In this document: positions 7,790 to 14,574 of the stretch, piece after piece
How the letters are laid out: every line of letters begins with the position of its first letter
How positions within the stretch are numbered: the first letter of the stretch is position 1
Assembly (NCBI GenBank): GCA_003225295.1
Contig: QHYZ01000113.1
Span: forward strand, 1-35,340
DNA from: Acidobacteriota bacterium
GTDB lineage: Bacteria > Acidobacteriota > Terriglobia > Acidiferrales > UBA7541
DNA: 35,340 nucleotides
Reading direction: 5' to 3'
Position numbers and translations under genes: made by a program
The notes under the pieces: generated by a model
What the model was told of the DNA's origin: nothing
Databases searched by the model: none
What the model saw: the letters and a program-made list of their open reading frames with translations, nothing else

Positions 7790-9334
7790 TCACTCTGCCG
7801 ACGACTGGCGGAAATAGAGCCTCACGTGGAATTCCTTCTCAAACAGCTCCGCGCTGCGATGAGCGTCTCGCAAGTCTTCCGTGGCATCGCCGCTTGCGTG
7901 CACCTGCAATCCCACCGCGCCGCGCTGAAAGGAAGCGCGGATCTTCAACACGCGCTGCCGGTGGGAATGATCCAGAGCCTCGGCGATCCGCAGTATTGCC
8001 GCAAGTCTCCGAGTGACGCGTTGGTCCGTGTTGTTCAGCGAGGAATAAGCGGTGTGATGCCCAGCAGGCTCCGACTTTCGATTGTGATAGCGTACCAGTG
8101 CCGCCGCCACGGCTCGGTCGCGGCCTTCTAGCCCCGCGATATCGCCATTCAGGGCCAGGTACTCCCCATGCTTGTGATGCCCGCGGTGGCTGATCATGTG
8201 CCCGGTATCGTGCAGCAGTGCCCCGGCCTCCAGCAGCACACGCGCATGCGCCGGCAAATGATGCACCGCCTGCAACTGATCAAATAGCTGGATACTCAAT
8301 TCCCGGACGTGTTCCGCATGCTGTTGCTGGTATCCAATCCGCCGCGCAAAACTGCGCGTGCCCACGAGCAACTGGCGCGCCGCGGCGTTGTACCGGTGGG
8401 GCTCCTTGCGCGAGAAGGCTTCCCGGGCAATCTCCTGTAACAGCCCCTCTCGCACGCCGACGCCGGGGAGCGCAAATGTGCGCAAGTTCAGGTAACGCCC
8501 CAAGGTAAGAAACGTGATGGCCGCCACGCCCATCACGTCGGCGCGGTCACGCCGCACCGCATAGACTTTCATGCGTTCCCGCACGTCTCGCCTGAGAATG
8601 TCCGGCAAACGCACCCGCAAGAGCGACAATTCCATCGTTGGCAGGCCGTGTTGACGCGTCCCTGGAGCGATATTCGCCAGCGTTTCCGCGTTCCCACCCA
8701 GCGCCACCGCGATGCTTTCGCCCAAATTCGGGCGCGGCACTAGTTTCGACTCCAGCAGCGCGCGTACGTACCGCCGCACCTGCTCCGCTTCCGCCAGACG
8801 AATCACTCCGGGGAGTTCCAGAGTGGTCATCAGCCGCACCGTGCCCACCGGCAATTGCGCGCCTTGCTCCACGGTGCGATCGCGCAGGATGCTGATCTCC
8901 AGGCTTCCACCACCTAGATCCACGATGCAGCGGGGTGGCGCCTCCGGTCCCAGCGCGGCCAATACTGCTTCCCGGCCGAGACGCGACTCCTCAGCCGCAT
9001 TGATCACTTCCAGCGTGATTCCCGATTTCTGTTTGATGCGGCGCACAAACACCTTGCGGTTTCGCGCTTCACGCGTGGCGCTCGTCGCTACCGCGCGATA
9101 TCGCGTCACTCCGAATTCATCCATCAGTTCTCGAAAATGCCGGAAGGCCTTCGTGGCTTTCTTGAATATCTCTTCGCTAAAGCGGGGACGCACGAAAACG
9201 CTTTCTCCAAGACGTAGCGGGTAGCGTTCTACGTGGACGGGTTCGATATCCAGCGCGGAATAGGCGCGCGCCACGGACAGGCGCACGGCGTTCGAACCGG
9301 CATCGATGGCGGCGATATGAACCGGCTCGGACAT
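7790..9334 (-). CDS. ppx: Ppx/GppA exopolyphosphatase / pppGpp phosphatase with C-terminal HD domain
   Basis: A 514-residue Ppx/GppA family phosphatase, which hydrolyses terminal phosphate from polyphosphate and/or pppGpp. The N-terminal actin-like ATPase fold is shown by DAGSNAVRLS (residues 11-20), AAEESRLGREAV (catalytic Glu near 115-116) and DLGGGSLEIS (about 139-148). Residues about 315-500 form the HD-like domain, with HxxH near 339-342 and the H375-D376 pair in LLHDTGHMISHRGHHKHGE. The length matches long Ppx enzymes. Its start is 8 bp after the stop of the upstream kinase-like gene, indicating an operon. The same HD domain, minus its dyad, occurs in the nearby CHAD protein. Polyphosphate and pppGpp activity cannot be separated from sequence. 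Confidence 0.9.
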   Translation of the reverse strand: MSEPVHIAAIDAGSNAVRLSVARAYSALDIEPVHVERYPLRLGESVFVRPRFSEEIFKKATKAFRHFRELMDEFGVTRYRAVATSATREARNRKVFVRRIKQKSGITLEVINAAEESRLGREAVLAALGPEAPPRCIVDLGGGSLEISILRDRTVEQGAQLPVGTVRLMTTLELPGVIRLAEAEQVRRYVRALLESKLVPRPNLGESIAVALGGNAETLANIAPGTRQHGLPTMELSLLRVRLPDILRRDVRERMKVYAVRRDRADVMGVAAITFLTLGRYLNLRTFALPGVGVREGLLQEIAREAFSRKEPHRYNAAARQLLVGTRSFARRIGYQQQHAEHVRELSIQLFDQLQAVHHLPAHARVLLEAGALLHDTGHMISHRGHHKHGEYLALNGDIAGLEGRDRAVAAALVRYHNRKSEPAGHHTAYSSLNNTDQRVTRRLAAILRIAEALDHSHRQRVLKIRASFQRGAVGLQVHASGDATEDLRDAHRSAELFEKEFHVRLYFRQSSAE

Positions 9335-9342
9335 TCCAGGAG

Positions 9343-10188
9343 CTACCGCCAGAGGTGGGCTAGCGCGGCGGAAGGAGTGTACTTCGTCGCGCGAATTCCC
9401 AATTGCTCGCCGATACGCTGGCGCAGCTGCTTGTTCACGGCGGGAACGCTGGCCTCACCGTCCAGTTCGAGGAAACTATGTTTCTTGGCCATGACTTCGA
9501 ACTCGCGCTTGATCATCGTCTGATAGCGGATGAAAGACCAGTAGAGATCGTGGGAAAGCGACATGTCCCGTCCCGCTTCCCAATAACTGATGGCCTGTGC
9601 TTTCTTGAATTCCCGCCCGAAGGCCGTCTCTGGCCGCACGTTCAGCCAGAAAGTCAGGTGCGGCCGCAAGGCCATGGCGTAGAGCCCGCCCATGTAATCA
9701 CGATTGATGCCCCGCACCACGCCCCGCGCGATGAGCGTGAAGATGAAACGATCCGCCAGCACAATGGTGCCGGATCGCAGCGCCGGCAGAATACGGTGCT
9801 CCACCTGATCGAAGAAATCCGTTGCGTACATCAGCGCCAGCGTCAGCCGCGTCGCGGCGTTCTTGGCAAGAAGTTCATCGATGTCGCGTCCCACCAGATT
9901 CGAACGGCGCAGCCCGCTCGTCTGCACCGCAAACCCCTCCGATTCCAGCCACTCCTGCAATAGGGCAATCTGCGTTGACCGTCCCGACCCGTCCATGCCT
10001 TCAATTACGACCAGGCTGCCGGTTATTTCGCTGGGATCGAATCCGACCAGCGGCTCGCCAAAAAAATATTGGGACGACGCTTCGTCGGCGGCCGCAACCG
10101 CCTTGGCCCCCGCCACTGGAGGCGTTGCCACGGGCGTCTCCGCCGCTGGAACCGCCCCTGACGTTTTCTCTTTTTCCTGGTCCGGCAT
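9343..10188 (-). CDS. Thymidylate-kinase-like P-loop protein with Lys-to-Arg in Walker A
   Basis: A 281-residue protein of the thymidylate kinase-like fold with a roughly 45-residue Ala/Pro-rich N-terminal extension. I choose ATG 10188 over the in-frame GTG 10194 because the GGAG lies 5 nt before the ATG and overlaps the GTG. The P-loop reads VIEGMDGSGRSTQ: Arg (codon CGG, residue 70) replaces the near-invariant Lys. The DRF motif (D146-F148) is retained in LADRFIFT, but the TMK substrate loop (REPGGT-like) is absent. It starts 2-3 bp after the stop of its paralogue, which has an intact Walker A. This may be an inactive or altered partner subunit. True dTMP kinase activity is unlikely. Confidence 0.8.
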   Translation of the reverse strand: MPDQEKEKTSGAVPAAETPVATPPVAGAKAVAAADEASSQYFFGEPLVGFDPSEITGSLVVIEGMDGSGRSTQIALLQEWLESEGFAVQTSGLRRSNLVGRDIDELLAKNAATRLTLALMYATDFFDQVEHRILPALRSGTIVLADRFIFTLIARGVVRGINRDYMGGLYAMALRPHLTFWLNVRPETAFGREFKKAQAISYWEAGRDMSLSHDLYWSFIRYQTMIKREFEVMAKKHSFLELDGEASVPAVNKQLRQRIGEQLGIRATKYTPSAALAHLWR

Positions 10189-10190
10189 GG

Positions 10191-10952
10191 TCACTCCGAG
10201 TCCTGAAGGTGTGGAGCGAAGCGCTTGAGATCGATTTTTGACGCCACGATGTCGCGCATCTGTTTTTGCAGCTTATTCACGGGAAGCGTGCCGTCCAGTA
10301 CGACGAAATTGTCGGTGTCCACCATCTTGTCGTACTCCTCCAGAATCCGCGCCTGAAACAATCGGAAACTCTCCGCGCGGTCGTAGGACATCCCCAAATC
10401 CATGCCCGCTTCGTAGTATTTCAATTTCGGACGCCCGCTCAGGATGCGATGCACGGCCACCTCCAGCGGCGCGCGGAAATAAAACGTAATGTCCGGAATC
10501 GGCGCAAAGCGGTACAAATTTCGCAGCCATCTCGCCGGGCAGCCCCGCGCCGCATCCCTCGCAAACGCCGTGTAAATGTAGCGATCAGCAAGGACTAGAT
10601 AGTCGCCCTGAAGCAACGGCATGATCTGTCGCTCACAACGGTCCGCAAAATCCGCCGCGTGCAGCAGCGAAAATGTCGTCGGCGTCAGCAAGCGCCGCTG
10701 TTTTCCTCGCCGCGTAGCGGATTTCACCAGCGGCGATGAATTCCATTCCGTAAAATGTAAACGGAATCCGCCAATTTCCAGCCAGCGCTTGAGCAAATAC
10801 AGTTGCGTGCTCTTGCCCGACCCGTCCGTGCCTTCAACCACAATCAATGCGCCCGGATACGCGCGGCTGGGAATCGGCCGGCCCGGTTGCGGAAGGGTGG
10901 ATTTCGCCGGCTCGGTTCGCGGCGCTTTCTGCGTTACATCCAGATTTTCCAT
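10191..10952 (-). CDS. Thymidylate-kinase-like P-loop kinase (intact Walker A)
   Basis: A 253-residue P-loop kinase of the thymidylate kinase-like superfamily. Walker A is VVEGTDGSGKSTQ (K47), and the DRY motif is at 123-125 in LADRYIYTAFARD. The position where real dTMP kinases have TREPGGT reads TEWNSSPLVK, so the substrate is probably not dTMP. The first 33 residues are Pro/Lys-rich and probably disordered. It is the first gene of a tight minus-strand series (this gene, its Walker-A-variant paralogue, ppx, sixA) and begins 163 bp after mlaD. The setting suggests a phosphate or polyphosphate-linked phosphotransfer role, but this is inference. PPK2 motifs are not seen. Confidence 0.82.
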   Translation of the reverse strand: MENLDVTQKAPRTEPAKSTLPQPGRPIPSRAYPGALIVVEGTDGSGKSTQLYLLKRWLEIGGFRLHFTEWNSSPLVKSATRRGKQRRLLTPTTFSLLHAADFADRCERQIMPLLQGDYLVLADRYIYTAFARDAARGCPARWLRNLYRFAPIPDITFYFRAPLEVAVHRILSGRPKLKYYEAGMDLGMSYDRAESFRLFQARILEEYDKMVDTDNFVVLDGTLPVNKLQKQMRDIVASKIDLKRFAPHLQDSE

Positions 10953-11115
10953 GATTCTCGTTAGCAGAAGCTGCTCAATTCACAAAGACTAATCCCGCAT
11001 TGTTACAGGGGCATTACAACACACCGCGCCACTTCCGGCAAAGCGCACCAGGTTGGCAGAGCCTAAAGAACCCCGACATGGAGAACGGCGCTTAGAAAGA
11101 TTTTTCCTGTCCTGG

Positions 11116-12204
11116 TCAGAAAAGAGTGATCTTGATGTGCAAGAATTTCTTCGGATTTTGCCGGAAATCTCCAATCAACAGCCGCATATCCCCGGTCAAT
11201 CCCGCCAGGTTGTCGTACAACTTCGGGTCGGAGAAGAGTTTCCCTGCCGTCGTCGTGTTGTCATTCAACTTCGCCGACGCGGTTGCCAGGTTCGAACTCG
11301 TGTCGCGCAATTTGTTGTAAAGAGTGTCGTCCGTGGCCAGTTTCCCCAACGTTCCTATTCCGGCGCGCACGTCTCCGATCATGGCATTGCCGTTGGTGAT
11401 CGCTTGCTTGGCCTGGTCGTAGAGCGTCGGGTCATACATCAGTTTTCCGATCGTCCCTTTCTGCGCCCGCACGTCCGCCAGAATCACATTCACATTGTCT
11501 AAACCCTGGTCCACTTTCGTGTACATCTCGTCCGAGGCCACCAGTTTCCCCAGCGTGCCTTGGCCCGCCTGAATATTCGTCAGCATCACGTCGCCCTTGG
11601 CGAGAATGCTGTTCAAGTGGTGGTACGCTTGCTCGTCGGTCAATAACTGCCCCAGCGAGCCCTTGCCCTCCTTGACGCCCTGGATCAGTTGACGCACGTC
11701 GTCCGAGAGCGCATTGAGGTTTCCCAGTACCTCGGCGCTCCTCTCCACCACCTCTTTCATAGCTTTCTCCTCCGCCCCGGTGATCTCCCCGTCTTCTTTC
11801 AATGGTGCTCCAGTGAAACCTCGTGTGATGTTCACGTAGCGATTGCCCAGCAGCCCTTCGGTCACCAGGCTGGCGGCGGAGTCCGTCAAAATGTCATCCT
11901 GATATCGCTTGTCCACACGCATTACCACTTCGATGTTCTTGTTTTTCCCCGGCCCCTTGCCTGGTGTCCGCGGCAACAGCCGGATCGATTCCACGTTTCC
12001 GACTTCCACTCCGTCCACGCGCACCGGCGCCCCATCCGACAAGCCCGCTACTTCCGGCAGATAGGTCTTCAGCCGGTATTTCGGGCTCAGGAAATTCCCT
12101 CCACCCGTCACATAAAAAATACCCGCCGCCAGCACGAAGAGACCCACCAGCACGAAGAGGCCAACTCGCAATTCCGTCCACGTGAGTTGTTTTCGATTCG
12201 CCAT
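11116..12204 (-). CDS. mlaD: MlaD-like MCE-domain lipid-binding protein with five 34-residue C-terminal repeats
   Basis: A 362-residue membrane-anchored MCE protein, the periplasmic substrate-binding ring component of Mla-type phospholipid transporters. One N-terminal membrane helix (about 13-31) is followed by the MCE domain (about 40-130, including VAGLSDGAPVRVDGVEVG). The C-terminal half is helical and repeats the motif G-x-G-T-[LI]-G-K-L with a following LY: the second Gly of the motif falls at 185, 219, 253, 287 and 321, an exact 34-residue period. Repeats of this sort in MCE tails probably build a helical barrel or needle. It is the last gene of mlaE-mlaF-mlaD; mlaB and mlaC are not adjacent. 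Confidence 0.9.
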   Translation of the reverse strand: MANRKQLTWTELRVGLFVLVGLFVLAAGIFYVTGGGNFLSPKYRLKTYLPEVAGLSDGAPVRVDGVEVGNVESIRLLPRTPGKGPGKNKNIEVVMRVDKRYQDDILTDSAASLVTEGLLGNRYVNITRGFTGAPLKEDGEITGAEEKAMKEVVERSAEVLGNLNALSDDVRQLIQGVKEGKGSLGQLLTDEQAYHHLNSILAKGDVMLTNIQAGQGTLGKLVASDEMYTKVDQGLDNVNVILADVRAQKGTIGKLMYDPTLYDQAKQAITNGNAMIGDVRAGIGTLGKLATDDTLYNKLRDTSSNLATASAKLNDNTTTAGKLFSDPKLYDNLAGLTGDMRLLIGDFRQNPKKFLHIKITLF

Positions 12205-12248
12205 CGCTGCTTCCCTCCCTCGCTACCTTGAATCAGACTACTCTATAA

Positions 12249-13082
12249 TCAAACCAGAAATCGCCTGAGATAGGGGTCTTCCGAGTTTGCGATCTCTGCG
12301 GGTTCGCCTTCGAAATAAACACCACCATCACGGTAGACCAAGAACCGCGTTCTGGCCGAGTTCGCGGCCGCCGCGTTGCCATTAGGCGCGTTGGGAACGA
12401 CCCGCTTGGCTTGCGGATCGAAATGAAAATTCGCCAGCGCAAAACCGTCCTGCAAACGATGCGTGGCTAGCAGGGCCGTTACTCCGTACACATCGCGAAG
12501 GCGCAGAATCAGCGTAATGATGGTCTGTGACGTTACCGGGTCCAGTCCCGCCGTCGGCGAATCGTACAGCACGATGGGCGGGTGGTTGATCAGCGCCCTG
12601 GCAATCGAAACGCGCCGTCTCATGCCCCCGGACAATTCCGATGGGAACTGCTCGAGCGTGTGCTCCAGCTCTACGAATTGCAGCACTTCGCGTACACGCT
12701 GGTCGATTTCTTCCTGGGGAACGTGGTTTTCGCGAAGCCGGTAGGCCACATTGTCTGCCACCGACATCGAATCAAAAAGCGCTCCTTCCTGAAACACAAA
12801 TCCAATCTTATGGCGAAACGCCAGCAACTCTCTCTCTTTCATCTCGGAGACTTCATTCCCGAGCACGATGACGCTTCCCCCGTTCGGAGTCAGCAGCCCT
12901 GCGGCCATCTTCAATGTCAGGGTTTTTCCCGTTCCCGTTTCACCCAAGAGAATTAACGTTTCCCGCTGCTGCACCTGGAACGTCACTCCGCGCAAGACAG
13001 GGCCCTCGTCGAAGCCCATCCACACGTCCTCGAACGTTATGGCCGGTTCGAACGCTGACGCCTCTCTTACCGATGTGCTCAT
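12249..13082 (-). CDS. mlaF: MlaF-like ABC transporter ATPase with unusual Walker B
   Basis: A 277-residue ABC ATPase, the cytoplasmic motor of the Mla phospholipid transporter. Walker A is GETGTGKT (47-54), the Q-loop is Q98 in FVFQEGALFD, the signature is LSGGM (150-154) and the H-loop is H208 in ATHRLQ. Walker B reads VLYDSPTAGLDP: D174 is followed by Ser175 (codon TCG) instead of the catalytic Glu. About 30 extra residues rich in Ala/Asn follow the H-loop. It lies between mlaE and mlaD. No clear RBS precedes ATG 13082, but a promoter-like sequence sits just upstream. Family assignment is confident; whether hydrolysis is impaired is open. Confidence 0.9.
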   Translation of the reverse strand: MSTSVREASAFEPAITFEDVWMGFDEGPVLRGVTFQVQQRETLILLGETGTGKTLTLKMAAGLLTPNGGSVIVLGNEVSEMKERELLAFRHKIGFVFQEGALFDSMSVADNVAYRLRENHVPQEEIDQRVREVLQFVELEHTLEQFPSELSGGMRRRVSIARALINHPPIVLYDSPTAGLDPVTSQTIITLILRLRDVYGVTALLATHRLQDGFALANFHFDPQAKRVVPNAPNGNAAAANSARTRFLVYRDGGVYFEGEPAEIANSEDPYLRRFLV

Positions 13083-13096
13083 AGAACTAGTTCGTG

Positions 13097-13125
13097 ATTA
13101 TAGCGGCAAATCCGCTGCTTGTCGG
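13097..13125 (-). promoter_or_regulatory. Candidate sigma70-type promoter in front of mlaF
   Basis: On the minus strand a perfect TATAAT (13097-13102) lies 17 nt downstream of CCGACA (13120-13125, four of six matches to TTGACA). Transcription would start only about 8 nt before the mlaF ATG, giving a nearly leaderless message. This could allow mlaFD expression independent of mlaE. It rests on pattern matching only. Confidence 0.4.
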
Positions 13126-13167
13126 AAAGGAAACGTGCCCGGAGTTTCAAACACCGGGGCCTTGGGA

Positions 13168-14010
13168 TCAGAAGATTTTGTTAGAGAGATACAGTGAAAG
13201 TTTCGTCAAAAACGCGTCCGCCACGATGATTAGCACCGAGCCCACGACTGCCGCCGACGTGGTGGCGCGCCCCACGCCCTGCGTGCCTCCGCGCACCGTG
13301 AGTCCTTTGTAACACCCGATCGTGGCTATAATGAAACCGAATACCACCGGCTTCGTAAATCCTTGCATCAAGTCCGCGAAATCCAAGGCATCAATCGCGC
13401 GCCGCCAGAATTCCACGGCGCTCAGACGCAATGAAAAAACCGACGCGGCGCATCCTCCCAGCAGACCGATGAAATCCATTATCGCCGTCAATAACGGAAG
13501 CATGAGCAGCGCGGCCAGCAAGCGAGGCGCGACCAGCTTGCGGCCGGGATCCGTCCCCATCGCGCGCATGGCGTCCACCTGCTCGGTCACCAGCATCGAC
13601 CCCAGCTCCGATGCAATCCCCGTCGCGCAGCGGCCGGTTACCAGCAAACCCGTAAAAGCCGGCCCTAGCTCGCGCACCAGGGCAATCGCGACGACGTCTC
13701 CGGTCAGCGATGTCTGTCCAAAACGGATAAATTGCGATCCGGTTTGCAGCACCATGACCGCGCCGATAAAGAACCCCGACAATAGGATGATGGGCAGCGA
13801 ACCGGCGCCGATAAAATCCATCTGTTCGAGAGTGTCTTGAACGTAGTGCGGACTTGTGAAGATGTTGGCCAGCGCTTGGCCGGAGAGCAACGCGTAGTCC
13901 TGGACGGCGGCCACCGCTCGTTTGGCCGCATCCCCCAATACCTCAGCCACGGAGGCGGCTTCTTCCTGTTTTGCCTGGCGGCCGGTGACCTGAAGAGGAG
14001 TGTCTGCCAC
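13168..14010 (-). CDS. mlaE: MlaE-like ABC transporter permease
   Basis: A 280-residue permease of the MlaE family, the inner-membrane part of the Mla phospholipid transporter. After a roughly 60-residue soluble N-terminus there are several hydrophobic helices (SLPIILLSGFFIGAVMVLQ and later segments). The family signature ELGPAFTGLLVTGRCATGIA, followed by SELGSMLVTEQVDAMRAMG, is clear. The start is GTG 14010, preceded by a weak AGG 7 nt upstream. It is the first gene of mlaE-mlaF-mlaD, with 85 bp to mlaF. The acidobacterial system lacks a neighbouring mlaB or mlaC, so the direction of lipid movement and any partners are unknown. Confidence 0.9.
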   Translation of the reverse strand: MADTPLQVTGRQAKQEEAASVAEVLGDAAKRAVAAVQDYALLSGQALANIFTSPHYVQDTLEQMDFIGAGSLPIILLSGFFIGAVMVLQTGSQFIRFGQTSLTGDVVAIALVRELGPAFTGLLVTGRCATGIASELGSMLVTEQVDAMRAMGTDPGRKLVAPRLLAALLMLPLLTAIMDFIGLLGGCAASVFSLRLSAVEFWRRAIDALDFADLMQGFTKPVVFGFIIATIGCYKGLTVRGGTQGVGRATTSAAVVGSVLIIVADAFLTKLSLYLSNKIF

Positions 14011-14574
14011 GAGTACCTGTTCGTGTCGGCTTTCCGCGACGGACTTCTCGGCACAACTACAGCAACGAAAGCCTAACCGTGCGGCACGGGCACGTCAAGT
14101 CAGCGATCGGCCTTCTGCCAGCGAGCGGCCTTCTCAGCAGCTCCACATCGGCGTCGCGCCGCCACGCGGAAAGACCATCCCGCCTTCGTTTCGAGTGATT
14201 TCAACAAGTTGCTGCAAGCTTTGCTCGCAAGCAGGGAAACCGATGACACCTCTGTAGCTGGCAACCGCGCTTTTTCCCGGGCCACCGCCTCACAGGAGAC
14301 GTTTGACGGCGACCCGCCACCTGTCCGCTTCCGCCACAGTATTGTCCCGGAATCGCGCATTCATTCTCGTCACCGCGCCCGCGAAACACAAGTAACTCAT
14401 ATGATTTCAGTAAGATATCGAACCCCGACGGACCGGAGACTTCTTTGCACCTGAGCATTGTCGGGCTGCTAAAGCAGATTTGTTATGTTCAGGGCATTTA
14501 ACCAGGATGCCGGCAACCTCAAGTGTCCGGAGTCACCACAACGTTCGGGATGATTCTTTCGGGGAGGTCAACGG
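14011..14574. other. Divergent intergenic region between mlaE and the first ADOP permease
   Basis: About 564 bp without a credible gene. It must hold promoters for mlaE (minus) and the permease (plus), but I see no convincing -35/-10 pair on either strand. The permease is preceded by a strong GGAGG 7-8 nt before ATG 14575. Short open frames here have no recognisable family and no RBS. Confidence 0.5.

Noticed and set aside
9343-10952. Idea that the kinase-like pair is polyphosphate kinase 2
   Set aside because: The Walker A context and DR[YF] motif are TMK-like, and the other PPK2 motifs are not visible. A polyphosphate link rests on context only.
14100-14360. Small minus-strand frame in the mlaE/ADOP intergenic region
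   Set aside because: No RBS, no family, Arg/Ala-rich; more likely non-coding.
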